A DNA stretch of 64,000 nt from NCBI GenBank assembly GCA_963932955.1, contig CAWVRK010000007.1, positions 1 to 64,000 on the forward strand. Reading direction: 5' to 3'. Below the pieces are notes generated by a model that was given only the letters and a program-made list of their open reading frames with translations, did not search any database and was not told the DNA's origin. Both the position numbers and the translations under genes were made by a program. Position 1 is the stretch's first letter. Every line of letters begins with the position of its first letter. This document shows, piece after piece, positions 9,369-17,830 of this stretch. The DNA comes from Flavicella sp963932955. GTDB lineage: Bacteria; Bacteroidota; Bacteroidia; Flavobacteriales; Flavobacteriaceae.

Positions 9369-9980
9369 TTATTTTACTTTAATTTCAAAGGATTTTTGGC
9401 CGTTAATGGTTCCCAACAACAGGTCTTCTTTAGTGACAGGACCTACACCTGAAGGGGTTCCTGTAAAAATAAGATCTCCTTTTTTCAAGGTTAAAAATTG
9501 AGAAACATAGGCTATCAACTCATCAACAGACCACAACATGGACTGGGTCGTTCCTTCTTGCACCAAGTTTCCATTTTTATGCAGCGAAAAAGAAAGCTTG
9601 CACAAATCGCCCAAACTGTGTTTTTTAAAAAAAATACCGACGACAGCACTGCCGTCAAAAGCTTTGGCTTTTTCCCAAGGCAAGCCTTTTGCTTTGCATT
9701 GTTCTTGAACGTCTCTCGCTGTGAAATCAATTCCCAAACCGATCTCGTCGTAGTATTTGTGTGCAAACTTTTGATCGATGTATTTCCCCACCTTGTTAAT
9801 TTTGACCACCACTTCTACTTCAAAGTGCACATTGTCGGAAAAAGGAGGGATAAAAAAAGGCATTTTTTTTGGCAGAACAGCTGAATCCGGTTTTAGAAAA
9901 AAAACAGGCTCCAATGGTCTTTCACTCCCTAACTCATTGATGTGATTGGTGTAATTTCTTCCAATACAGATAATCTTCAT
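9369..9980 (-). CDS. fumarylacetoacetate hydrolase family protein
   Basis: A 203-residue FAH-fold protein. The metal ligands are visible as E-x-E in NVHFEVEVVVKIN and the Asp in GLGIDFTARDVQ. The GTPSGVGP block near the C-terminus is typical of the small bacterial FAHD1-like branch. Such enzymes act as acylpyruvate hydrolases or oxaloacetate decarboxylases, and the substrate here cannot be told. It lies 29 bases after purU on the same strand, so the two are probably co-transcribed. Confidence 0.88.
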   Translation of the reverse strand: MKIICIGRNYTNHINELGSERPLEPVFFLKPDSAVLPKKMPFFIPPFSDNVHFEVEVVVKINKVGKYIDQKFAHKYYDEIGLGIDFTARDVQEQCKAKGLPWEKAKAFDGSAVVGIFFKKHSLGDLCKLSFSLHKNGNLVQEGTTQSMLWSVDELIAYVSQFLTLKKGDLIFTGTPSGVGPVTKEDLLLGTINGQKSFEIKVK

Positions 9981-10009
9981 AGGGTTTCAATTAGAGTTTT
10001 TTCTTTGGA

Positions 10010-10882
10010 TTACTCTCCAGCTTCCGGAAAAACGATGGCTTTGTTTCCGTCAATGATGATTTGATTGTTCAGATGGCAATTGACAGCTTTTGCCAACACG
10101 AGAGTCTCGATATCGGCACCGATATTTTTTAAGGAATTCGGCGAACTCTCATGAGACACGCGTTCCACACCTTGCTCGATGATCGGCCCTTCATCCAAGT
10201 CTTCGGTGGCGTAATGTGCCGTAGCACCAATCAATTTGACGCCGCGCTCGTAAGCTCTTTTGTAAGGATTGGCCCCTTGGAAAGCGGGTAAAAAAGAATG
10301 ATGAATGTTGATGATTCTATTTTGAAAATGATGGACAAACTCTTTGGACAAGATCTGCATGTAACGCGCCATGACTACTAAGTCTATCCCTTCTGTATCA
10401 AACAGTTCCGTCACTTCTTTTTCTTGCTGTTCTTTGGTGCTTTCGCCGATAGGTTTGTGGTAAAAAGGCACACCAAACATGTCTGCGACGGGTTTTAATT
10501 TCAAATGATTGCCAACCACCATCTTCACAACACAATTCAGCTTGCCTTCCTTGTGCCTGTGCAAAAGATCATATAGGTTGTGACTTGTATGAGAAACCAT
10601 GATAGCCACATTTTGTTTTTTGCGACCGTAATCCACCTGCCAAGAAATTTGATAGGTTTCTGACAGGACTGAAAACCGCTGTTCCAATTCGGATTTACTC
10701 AAATGCACAGAAACATCAGAAGTCAATCGAATTCGCATGAAAAAAGTGTGATCGATTGAATTTGTGTATTGCTGAGAACTAATGATGTTGAAGCCTTCTT
10801 TGAAAAAGAAATTCGTCAAAGTGGCAATGATTCCTTTTTGATCGGGACATTTTATTAAGAACGTTACTAGTTGAGGTTTCAT
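10010..10882 (-). CDS. purU: formyltetrahydrofolate deformylase
   Basis: A 290-residue enzyme that hydrolyses 10-formyl-THF to formate and THF, balancing one-carbon pools and supplying formate for purine synthesis. An N-terminal ACT regulatory domain (residues 1-80, beginning LVTFLIKCPDQKGIIATLT) precedes the formyltransferase domain. The catalytic block INIHHSFLPAFQGANPY contains the His and the LP loop. Start is the ATG at 10882. It is functionally related to the metF/metH one-carbon genes 9 kb away. Confidence 0.93.
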   Translation of the reverse strand: MKPQLVTFLIKCPDQKGIIATLTNFFFKEGFNIISSQQYTNSIDHTFFMRIRLTSDVSVHLSKSELEQRFSVLSETYQISWQVDYGRKKQNVAIMVSHTSHNLYDLLHRHKEGKLNCVVKMVVGNHLKLKPVADMFGVPFYHKPIGESTKEQQEKEVTELFDTEGIDLVVMARYMQILSKEFVHHFQNRIINIHHSFLPAFQGANPYKRAYERGVKLIGATAHYATEDLDEGPIIEQGVERVSHESSPNSLKNIGADIETLVLAKAVNCHLNNQIIIDGNKAIVFPEAGE

Positions 10883-10957
10883 TTCTAACAGGAGTTTTTA
10901 ACTTTTTTTGAGAGTTTGAAAAGACCGTATCTGTCTACATTCAAACCCGCGAATAAG

Positions 10958-10965
10958 CAAAGCTA
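10958..10965 (-). promoter_or_regulatory. promoter of purU
   Basis: The minus strand reads TAGCTTTG, matching TAnnTTTG, with TTG 15 bases upstream. The leader to the purU ATG is about 70 bases. It lies between menB and purU, so the two are probably separate units. Confidence 0.5.
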
Positions 10966-10986
10966 CTAAAATAAGTGTAACAAGGA

Positions 10987-11847
10987 TTATACGATGTAGT
11001 TTTTATCGAAATTTGGCTTTCTTTTTTCCAAAAAGGCATCTCTTCCCTCTTTGGCTTCATCTGTCATGTATGCCAAACGGGTGGCTTCTCCAGCAAAAAC
11101 TTGTTGGCCTACCATGCCGTCATCGGTTAGATTCATTGCGAATTTCAACATCTTAATCGAAGTTGGGGATTTCTCTAGAATCTCTTGTGCCCATTGATAG
11201 GCGGTATCTTCCAATTCGTCATGGGGCACCACTGCATTCACCATTCCCATCTCAAAGGCCTCTTGAGCGGAGTAGTTTCTTCCTAAAAAGAAAATCTCTC
11301 TGGCTTTTTTCTGTCCGACCATTTTGGCCAAATACGCAGATCCATAACCTCCGTCAAAACTAGTTACATCGGCATCTGTCTGTTTAAAAATGGCGTGTTC
11401 TTTGCTGGCAAGTGTGAGGTCACACACCACGTGCAAACTGTGCCCTCCTCCAACAGCCCATCCGGGCACGACAGCAATAACGACTTTGGGCATAAAACGA
11501 ATCAAGCGCTGCACTTCCAAGATGTTCAAACGATGCATGCCATCTGCTCCTACATAACCTTGATGACCTCTTGCTTTTTGATCTCCGCCAGAACAGAAGG
11601 AATAGACCCCATCTTTGCTAGAAGGGCCTTCTGCAGAGAGCAAGACCACCCCTATAGAAGTGTCTTCTTGTGCATTGTAAAACGCATCGTACAATTCAGA
11701 AGTTGTTCTGGGCCTAAATGCATTGCGAACATCTGGCCTGTTGAAAGCAATTCTCGCGACATTCCCAGATTTTCGATAGGTGATATCTCGGTACGCTTCT
11801 CCCAAGTGAGGCGAAGGTTTTGTATCTTTCCATTTTGCATGCATCAT
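10987..11847 (-). CDS. menB: 1,4-dihydroxy-2-naphthoyl-CoA synthase
   Basis: A crotonase-fold enzyme that closes the second ring in menaquinone synthesis, converting o-succinylbenzoyl-CoA to DHNA-CoA. Family marks are AFNRPDVRNAFRP, the oxyanion-hole CSGGDQKARG segment, the long loop GHQGYVGADGMHRLN, and the C-terminal KPNFDKN. I start at ATG 11847 (MMHAKWKDTKP). The 24 upstream in-frame codons are hydrophobic and not part of the family. It is divergent from the gene at 11935. menD and isochorismate synthase lie 2-5 kb away on the same strand. Confidence 0.94.
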   Translation of the reverse strand: MMHAKWKDTKPSPHLGEAYRDITYRKSGNVARIAFNRPDVRNAFRPRTTSELYDAFYNAQEDTSIGVVLLSAEGPSSKDGVYSFCSGGDQKARGHQGYVGADGMHRLNILEVQRLIRFMPKVVIAVVPGWAVGGGHSLHVVCDLTLASKEHAIFKQTDADVTSFDGGYGSAYLAKMVGQKKAREIFFLGRNYSAQEAFEMGMVNAVVPHDELEDTAYQWAQEILEKSPTSIKMLKFAMNLTDDGMVGQQVFAGEATRLAYMTDEAKEGRDAFLEKRKPNFDKNYIV

Positions 11848-11934
11848 AATTGTTATTTTAATTCGTTGTAAAGATATAACTATTGAAAAAACTAAAAAAA
11901 TTAGTATTTTCGAACGCACAATAAGTACATCGCT

Positions 11935-13101
11935 ATGAAAAAAGTTATTGGTCCCCTTTTACTGCTTTTTGTTTTTTCAAAAACACATGCGCAAGAGGTT
12001 ATTGAAACGGAAGTCTTTTCAAAGTACCTGAACAAAATCCAAAAAGTCAAAATTTTTATTCCTGAAACTTATTTTGACGCTAACTTGGCTTTTCCCATCG
12101 CGGTAGTTTTGAATTCTGATGCCTTGTTTGACACGTATGTAGCAACTTCGAAATTGTTTGCAAAAAATGACAAAGCGCCTTCTCAAATCATTGTAGGCAT
12201 TTCTCAAGAATTCAAAGAATTCAATTATCTAAACTACGGTTTTGACAACTATTCCGGTCTTCCAACTCAAATTAGCAGGAGAACTTTTGGTTTTATCAAA
12301 AATGATTTGCTGCAATTCCTTCAAGAAAACTTCCGGACTTCCAACTTCAAAACCATCATAGGTGACAAACTCACAGCAAATTTTGCGAATTACTTTATGT
12401 TTGAAGACCAACCTGTTTTCAATGCTTACATCAACCTCAACCCTCAGTTCGCAGTTCACATGCCTGAAAATCTAAAGAACTATTCAAAGGCACTGAAAAA
12501 CGAAGAATATTACTATTACCTCTCTCGCATAAACGACTCCAAAGAACTCGTTAAAAATAAGACCTCCGATGCAAACCGATACCTTTCAAATAGTGAAAAC
12601 AATGTATTCAATTATCGTTTTGACAATTTTGATAAAGTCAGCGAACTGACCAGCATCCCGCAAGGAATTGCAAGTGCCATGGAACATGTGTTTACCGGCT
12701 ATTCTGGCATCGACCAAAGAGAGTACGAAAACAAGGTCGCCTACCTATCTCCACTGGCAAAAATTGAATACCTGCGCTACAAATACGAAAACATACTGTA
12801 CCTTTTCGGAGAAGAAAAGGAGATTCGGGTCACTGATTTTTACGCAATTGAAGACAGTTTCCACGAAAGTGAAAACAGCAATTATTTGGAAGATTTGGGT
12901 GAATTCGCGCTGGATACGCATCCCAAAGAACCCATGGGGGATTATTACCTTGGACGCTTATATGAAATGGACATGGATTATCGAAAGGCAGCAATCCATT
13001 ACAAAAAAGGCTATGTCAAAATTCCAAGTGACAGCCCTGAGTCCCGTCTTTTTTATGAAAACATCGCTCGTGTGAGTACGATGACAAAAAAGAAGACTTG
13101 A
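11935..13101 (+). CDS. exported alpha/beta-hydrolase-like protein, probably catalytically dead
   Basis: A 388-residue protein with a signal peptide (MKKVIGPLLLLFVFSKTHAQ). The body resembles the putative-esterase family (Fes/esterase D type): a strand around PIAVVLNSDALFD, then DLLQFLQENFRTSNFKTIIG. Active relatives have GHS at the nucleophile elbow, but here residues 143-147 are GDKLT, so Lys replaces Ser. The usual HYS block with the catalytic His reads SELTSIPQ instead. The C-terminus (about 305-350) looks like a TPR hairpin. A binding role is more likely than hydrolysis. The reading frame is intact. Confidence 0.72.
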   Translation: MKKVIGPLLLLFVFSKTHAQEVIETEVFSKYLNKIQKVKIFIPETYFDANLAFPIAVVLNSDALFDTYVATSKLFAKNDKAPSQIIVGISQEFKEFNYLNYGFDNYSGLPTQISRRTFGFIKNDLLQFLQENFRTSNFKTIIGDKLTANFANYFMFEDQPVFNAYINLNPQFAVHMPENLKNYSKALKNEEYYYYLSRINDSKELVKNKTSDANRYLSNSENNVFNYRFDNFDKVSELTSIPQGIASAMEHVFTGYSGIDQREYENKVAYLSPLAKIEYLRYKYENILYLFGEEKEIRVTDFYAIEDSFHESENSNYLEDLGEFALDTHPKEPMGDYYLGRLYEMDMDYRKAAIHYKKGYVKIPSDSPESRLFYENIARVSTMTKKKT

Positions 13102-13138
13102 AAAATACAAGCAACGAAGTAGCAGTCAAAACGTCTTA

Positions 13139-13588
13139 TTAAATTTTTGAAGCGCTTCCTTCCTTGTTTTTCTCTTTGAGATAAATTCCTTTGGCAGCGA
13201 TCGTGATTCGTTTTAATTTGTAAAGTCCTCCTATCGCGCTCTTAAACGATTTTTTACTCATTTTCAAGTGGTATTTGATATCGTCTGGACTGCTTTTATC
13301 GTTCAATGGCAAAAAACCGTCTTCGGTCTCCATTAGTTTTTCCAAAACAAAACGTTCGTTCGTGTCAATTTTATTTAAAAAACCGATAGGCTGTAATGAA
13401 ATATCTATTTTTTCATCCTCACGAAGGTTTTTAACATAGCCCTTTAACTTTTGACCTTCTCGGACTTTTTGAAAAACTTCGTTTTTGTACAACATCCCTT
13501 CATAGGTATCATTAACGAGAACGGTGATCCCGACATGCGTAAAACGTCCTACAATCAAATCTACTTCTTCACCTATTTCTAATTCCAT
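13139..13588 (-). CDS. short CvfB-like S1-domain RNA-binding protein
   Basis: A 149-residue protein equal to the C-terminal half of CvfB-family RNA-binding proteins: an S1 domain (about 1-65, with DLIVGRFTHVGITVLVND and GYVKNLREDEKIDI) and a winged-helix domain (about 85-140, with LNDKSSPDDIKYHLKMSKKSFK). Full-length relatives are around 280 residues with two more S1-like domains in front. Here those are absent: only 24 bases separate the ATG from the menD stop upstream. It ends convergently to the hydrolase-like gene. Confidence 0.8.
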   Translation of the reverse strand: MELEIGEEVDLIVGRFTHVGITVLVNDTYEGMLYKNEVFQKVREGQKLKGYVKNLREDEKIDISLQPIGFLNKIDTNERFVLEKLMETEDGFLPLNDKSSPDDIKYHLKMSKKSFKSAIGGLYKLKRITIAAKGIYLKEKNKEGSASKI

Positions 13589-13612
13589 ATGTCTTGTTTA
13601 AAATTCAATGTT

Positions 13613-15283
13613 TTATAATTCTTTAAAATACGCCTTTAAAACGAGGTCGTTTTCAGCACTCGGGGTAGTTATTTCCAACAGTTTCGGTTGATTGCTCTCT
13701 TGATAAAACGCTTGCAAGCAACTTCTCAAATGCTGTTCATCGGAAGTTTTCTGGTAAGCAAACCCATGCATTTTACAAAGTTGTGCTGCATTCAAACCGT
13801 GTGGTGTTTCAAAATAATCCAACACCCCGCTTGAAGAGGGCCCCGGAATGACTTTAAAAATTCCCCCTCCGTTGTTGTTAATCAGTACAATTCGAAAACT
13901 GTTCGGAACATAGGCGTTCCACAACGCATTGCTGTCGTAAAAAAAACTCAAATCACCTGTGATAAAAATCGTTGGACTCTCAGCGGCCATAGCTGCGCCA
14001 ATAGCCGTAGAGGTACTTCCTTCGATTCCGCTCGTTCCGCGATTGCAAAAGATGCGCCAAGAAGGTTTCATCTCAAAAAATTGTGCATAGCGAACTACCG
14101 AGCTATTTCCCAATTGCAAATGAATCTGATCCGGTAGCGTCGCATAAATCAACTCATGCGCTTTGAGATCAGAAAAAATGACTTTTTCGAGAAATGCAGC
14201 GTGCTGTTGTTTGCGTCTTCGCTTTATTTGAAGCCATTCTTTTTGATAAGAACTGGCAACTGGCTGAGTCAAAAAGAAAAACTGACTCAAAAACAATTGG
14301 GCCGTCTTTTTGAAGTGCTGTGTCAAACATTGAAAGGTATCCATGGGTTTTACAGGATCGATGTGCCAATGTGCATCGGGGCGGTGTTTTCTAAAAAATT
14401 GTTTGATTTTTTTGGAAACGACCATCCCGCCTAAAGTCAACAAAATATCGGGTTTCAATTGCTCTAATTGCTCGTCGTTCAAAGGAAATAACAATTGGTC
14501 TATCCCATTGATAAAGCAAGGATCTGTCGCATTAGAGGTTGTTTCTAAAAAAACCAAAACAGACGGATCTTTCGAAAAATGCTGCAACTGGATTTGCAAC
14601 AATTCGTCTGGATAATGCGCCCCTACTAAGACGATCTTTTTGGACGCTTGATTCCAAACATCAGCGTGTTCTTGCAAAAAATCGACGTCCAACGGTGTTT
14701 CTTCTAAAAACATATCATTGCTATTGAACGGAGCTTTGGATTCCAACTCTAAAAGTGTAGGTGTTGTATCATACAAAGGTTCCTCAAAAGGGATGTTTAT
14801 ATGCACGGGGCCTTTGCCTGAATACGCTTTAGAAAGAGCTGATTCAAGCTTTTCTTTGTTTGAAGAAAAAGCCCCTTCCCGAAGATTGGCATTGAAGAGA
14901 GAATGGTTTTCAAAGACATTTTTCTGACGTATGGTTTGCCCATCTCCGATATCGACATAGTGTTCTGGCCGATCAGCGGAAAGGACCACCAAAGGGATTT
15001 CACTGTAAAAAGCCTCTGCTATGGCTGGGTAGTAATTGAGCAAAGCAGAGCCAGAAGTACAAAGCAAAGCAACGGGCTTACGTTTTTGTTGCGCCATTCC
15101 AAGTGCTATGAAAGCGGCACATCTTTCATCTACGATGCTGTAAGTATTGATTTTGGGATGACTGGTCAATCCAATGGTCAACGGGGCATTTCTTGAACCT
15201 GGTGATACGATGACATCTTCGAGGTTTTGAGAAACCAAAGAAGCAATCACCAATTGTGCCAACTCATTTTTTGGGTATTTCAT
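13613..15283 (-). CDS. menD: 2-succinyl-5-enolpyruvyl-6-hydroxy-3-cyclohexene-1-carboxylate synthase
   Basis: A 556-residue thiamine-diphosphate enzyme joining isochorismate and 2-oxoglutarate, the first committed step of menaquinone synthesis. The N-terminus has VIVSPGSRNAPL and the DERCAAFIALGMA segment. The C-terminal cofactor domain has GTSGIEGSTSTAIGAA and ITGDLSFFYDSNAL, and NNGGGIF, all typical of MenD. It has its own promoter in the 165-base gap after the isochorismate synthase gene and is followed closely by the CvfB-like gene. Confidence 0.95.
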   Translation of the reverse strand: MKYPKNELAQLVIASLVSQNLEDVIVSPGSRNAPLTIGLTSHPKINTYSIVDERCAAFIALGMAQQKRKPVALLCTSGSALLNYYPAIAEAFYSEIPLVVLSADRPEHYVDIGDGQTIRQKNVFENHSLFNANLREGAFSSNKEKLESALSKAYSGKGPVHINIPFEEPLYDTTPTLLELESKAPFNSNDMFLEETPLDVDFLQEHADVWNQASKKIVLVGAHYPDELLQIQLQHFSKDPSVLVFLETTSNATDPCFINGIDQLLFPLNDEQLEQLKPDILLTLGGMVVSKKIKQFFRKHRPDAHWHIDPVKPMDTFQCLTQHFKKTAQLFLSQFFFLTQPVASSYQKEWLQIKRRRKQQHAAFLEKVIFSDLKAHELIYATLPDQIHLQLGNSSVVRYAQFFEMKPSWRIFCNRGTSGIEGSTSTAIGAAMAAESPTIFITGDLSFFYDSNALWNAYVPNSFRIVLINNNGGGIFKVIPGPSSSGVLDYFETPHGLNAAQLCKMHGFAYQKTSDEQHLRSCLQAFYQESNQPKLLEITTPSAENDLVLKAYFKEL

Positions 15284-15367
15284 CTAAAAAAGTATACTGT
15301 ATCCTACCTAATTGCTTTTGTCTCAAAACCAGTTTCCTTTCAAAAAAAAGAAAGAACTCGCGTCTTG

Positions 15368-15375
15368 CAAATTTA
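15368..15375 (-). promoter_or_regulatory. promoter of menD
   Basis: The minus strand reads TAAATTTG, matching TAnnTTTG, 85 bases before the menD ATG. It sits in the 165-base gap downstream of the isochorismate synthase gene. Confidence 0.5.
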
Positions 15376-15448
15376 CGAATAAATCGAAGAACCACCCGAG
15401 TAAAGTGTTCCTTGTTTGAGGGATTGTTTTTGTTGCAGTACAAAAAAA

Positions 15449-16510
15449 TTAAAGAACAGCCTCCATGGTTCTGCATTTAGAAACTGTTTCTTCCCATTCG
15501 TGTTCGGCTTTGCTCTTGGCAGTAATTCCTCCGCCTATATAAAGTTTTAGAGACTCCGAAGTATCTCTTTCCAAACAACGAAGGTTCACGTACAAGGCTG
15601 TTTGGGAATCAACATTCAATTCACCAAAAAAACCCGTGTAATAGGTGCGATCAAACTTTTCATTTTTCAGAATAAATGCCTTTGCTTTTTCTCTTGGGTA
15701 ACCACAAACTGCTGGTGTAGGATGCAACGTAGCAATGATTTCTGACAGGCCTTTGTCGGCATCCAAAGTCCCTGAAATGGCAGTTTTCAAATGCAAAAGA
15801 GCTCCTGCTCTTACCGTATGTGTTTCAGAAACAGAGCAGCTAGTGACCGATTTTTTTAAATTGGCAACCACATAGTCGGTCACCAACTTTTGTTCTTCCA
15901 ACTCCTTTGCTCCCCAAGTGACCTCCACCCCTTTTTGAAAGGTTTGTGTCCCTGCCAATGACATGGTGTGAAAATTGGCATCTTTGACTTCCAAAAGAAG
16001 TTCTGGACTGGCCCCCATCCACAAGCCAACTTTAGGGTGGTACCAAACATAAGAGGTTGCATTGGGATAGTGCAACAGCAAGCGCTGGAATACTTTTAAA
16101 AAATTAAAATCGGGGAAAGAGATGGTTTTGGAACGGGCAATCACGACCTTAGAAACAGCAGCATTACCTAAAAATTCTTTGGTCTTATTGACAAGTTGCA
16201 AGTGTTCTTCTTGGTGAGAAGTGCTTTCAGGAAAAACTTTGCTTTTTTCAAAAGCAACTTTTTCCAAGTCTTCCATAGCAAAGGGCACTTCCATAGCTGT
16301 GTGCCTTGGGAACAAGACAGGAGCTTGTTCGGAATCAAAAGGAGCAAAAACAAAACCTTCCTCTGTATAGTCCTTGACCAAATGCAATTGGGCGTCTTTT
16401 TGAAATACCGCTTTTACGGTGTTTTGATTGGCTATTTTGTAGGCTACAAACGGAAGTTGTTCTGCATACGACTCTTTGAGTTTTTCAAATAAAAAAGGTG
16501 CTGTTGCCAA
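15449..16510 (-). CDS. menF: isochorismate synthase (chorismate-binding enzyme)
   Basis: A 353-residue member of the MenF/EntC/anthranilate synthase component I family, converting chorismate to isochorismate for menaquinone. Marks are VVIARSKTI, WMGASPELLLEV, HPTPAVCGYPREKA and the C-terminal LYIGGGITAKSKAEHEWEET. The start is a TTG at 16510. No ATG or GTG lies upstream before the stop of the thioesterase gene, which is in the same frame and only four sense codons away. menF rather than entC is chosen because of the menD and menB neighbours. Confidence 0.9.
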   Translation of the reverse strand: MATAPFLFEKLKESYAEQLPFVAYKIANQNTVKAVFQKDAQLHLVKDYTEEGFVFAPFDSEQAPVLFPRHTAMEVPFAMEDLEKVAFEKSKVFPESTSHQEEHLQLVNKTKEFLGNAAVSKVVIARSKTISFPDFNFLKVFQRLLLHYPNATSYVWYHPKVGLWMGASPELLLEVKDANFHTMSLAGTQTFQKGVEVTWGAKELEEQKLVTDYVVANLKKSVTSCSVSETHTVRAGALLHLKTAISGTLDADKGLSEIIATLHPTPAVCGYPREKAKAFILKNEKFDRTYYTGFFGELNVDSQTALYVNLRCLERDTSESLKLYIGGGITAKSKAEHEWEETVSKCRTMEAVL

Positions 16511-16522
16511 TAGAAATGTGAA

Positions 16523-16945
16523 TTATTGAATTGTTTTGGGCAAAACAATATTGGTCAATTTACAAAAAGAAACCATCGCTCCATCACTGTCTGTGACTTC
16601 GATTTTCCATAGATGTGTAGTTTTTCCCTTATGAAGAATGGTTGCAGTAGCTGTCACCAAGCCTTCTTTTTTACTTTTCAAATGATTGGCGGTGATCTCG
16701 ATTCCTTTGACGATAAAAGCCGCAGTGTCAATAAACATATGGGAGGCAGCACTGCCTACACTTTCTGCCAAAGCCACTGTGGCACCACCATGAAGCAGAC
16801 CCATCGGCTGGTGTACTGTGGAATTGACCGGCATGGTCGCGACCAAATAGTCTTCTCCCACATCGGTATAGGTAATGGCCAAAGTTTCCATCAACGTGTT
16901 TTTGGTGATGGCATTGAGGGCCTTGAGTTTTTGTGATTTATCCAT
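16523..16945 (-). CDS. menI: hotdog-fold thioesterase, probable DHNA-CoA thioesterase
   Basis: A 140-residue PaaI-type hotdog thioesterase. The family signature HQPMGLLHGGATVALAE contains the conserved HGG and the catalytic acid region. It is encoded directly ahead of isochorismate synthase and near menD and menB, so a role in releasing 1,4-dihydroxy-2-naphthoate from CoA is likely. The family has broad substrate use, so the assignment rests on context. ATG at 16945. Confidence 0.8.
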   Translation of the reverse strand: MDKSQKLKALNAITKNTLMETLAITYTDVGEDYLVATMPVNSTVHQPMGLLHGGATVALAESVGSAASHMFIDTAAFIVKGIEITANHLKSKKEGLVTATATILHKGKTTHLWKIEVTDSDGAMVSFCKLTNIVLPKTIQ

Positions 16946-17035
16946 GAAATACTATTGAGCTGTAAAAATACAACTTCCTCAGCAATCCTTTTGCCCAAAA
17001 GGAATCGAATTTCTTCTTTTGTAAGTTTTCTTCAC

Positions 17036-17177
17036 AAAAACGGTGGACCCACTTGCAAACAGCAAGCCCAACCGCTTAAGGTATCAACCACTTAATACAT
17101 CCCTAAGATACACACAAGACAAAAGCGATACAATCCCAAAAAATGGGGATATTTGAGACTCCTAGCTTTTGGGATTG
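17036..17177 (-). ncRNA. two hairpins in a 312-base intergenic region, candidate RNA or leader
   Basis: The gap 16946-17257 lies between divergent genes. It holds two inverted repeats. One is a perfect 11-bp repeat (CAATCCCAAAA at 17131-17141, TTTTGGGATTG at 17167-17177) whose loop can form a further GGGG/CTCC pairing. The other (17041-17074) pairs CGGTGG with CCaACCG and CTTGC with GCAAG around a 5-nt loop. Read on the minus strand, the second is followed by UUUUU at 17040-17036, like a terminator. It could be a small RNA, or an attenuated leader of the thioesterase gene. I do not recognise a known RNA family. Confidence 0.3.
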
Positions 17178-17227
17178 CAGTGGGTTTTATTTTTAAATTA
17201 AAATTAGATTCCCTAAAATGTATAGAG

Positions 17228-17235
17228 TATTTTTG
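17228..17235 (+). promoter_or_regulatory. promoter of the PRiA4_ORF3-family gene
   Basis: TATTTTTG matches TAnnTTTG and lies 22 bases before the ATG at 17258, implying a short leader. Confidence 0.5.
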
Positions 17236-17257
17236 CAACGAACTATAGACCTAAATA

Positions 17258-17767
17258 ATGGTATTTAAAATCAGAATTGTTCTTGACCTTAAAAAGGATG
17301 TCATTCGTACGATTGCAATTAATGCAAGCAGCACACTTGAAGAGTTGCACAATACGATTGCCCATGTCTTTGGTTTTAACGGCCAACAAATGGCTTCTTT
17401 CTACAGAACAGATGACGAGTGGACACAAGGAGAAGAGATTCCTCTCATCTCCATGGACGAAAGTCCGAAGGCTCTTTGCATGTCCAACACTACCATCGAT
17501 CAAAACATAGAGTCGGTTGGAGAAAAAATGATCTATGTCTACGACTTTTTAGAGATGTGGACCTTTTTTGTGGAACTGATTGCGGTTGTTGAAAAATCGG
17601 ATGATGCCTTGCCCAAATTGGTTCTTTCCATTGGCGATGTCCCTGAAAAAGCCCCCGAAAAAGAGTTCAAGGCTTCAAGAGACACTTTTGAAGACGACGC
17701 CTACGGAGCCGAAGAAGGCTTTGGAGATATGGAAAATTTGGACGACATCGATTTTGACCACTACTAA
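17258..17767 (+). CDS. PRiA4_ORF3-like domain protein with acidic tail
   Basis: A 169-residue cytoplasmic protein. The N-terminal 100 residues fit the plasmid pRiA4b ORF-3-like fold: FKIRIVLDLKKDVIRTIAI, then TLEELHNTIAHVFGFNGQQMASFY, and YDFLEMWTFFVELI, a ubiquitin-like beta-grasp pattern. The C-terminal 45 residues are strongly acidic (FEDDAYGAEEGFGDMENLDDIDFDHY is one such stretch in parts). The family has no firmly known function. It is not next to any mobile element here. ATG start with a good promoter. Confidence 0.72.
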   Translation: MVFKIRIVLDLKKDVIRTIAINASSTLEELHNTIAHVFGFNGQQMASFYRTDDEWTQGEEIPLISMDESPKALCMSNTTIDQNIESVGEKMIYVYDFLEMWTFFVELIAVVEKSDDALPKLVLSIGDVPEKAPEKEFKASRDTFEDDAYGAEEGFGDMENLDDIDFDHY

Positions 17768-17830
17768 GCCCATTTCCAAACCATTCCTTTTTCCTTGCAA
17801 ATACTTGTTTGACCTATTGTTTTTTTCAGT

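Noticed and set aside
15264..15476. 70-codon minus-strand frame between menD and the isochorismate synthase gene
   Set aside because: It overlaps both gene ends and the menD promoter and has no family features. It is more likely chance.
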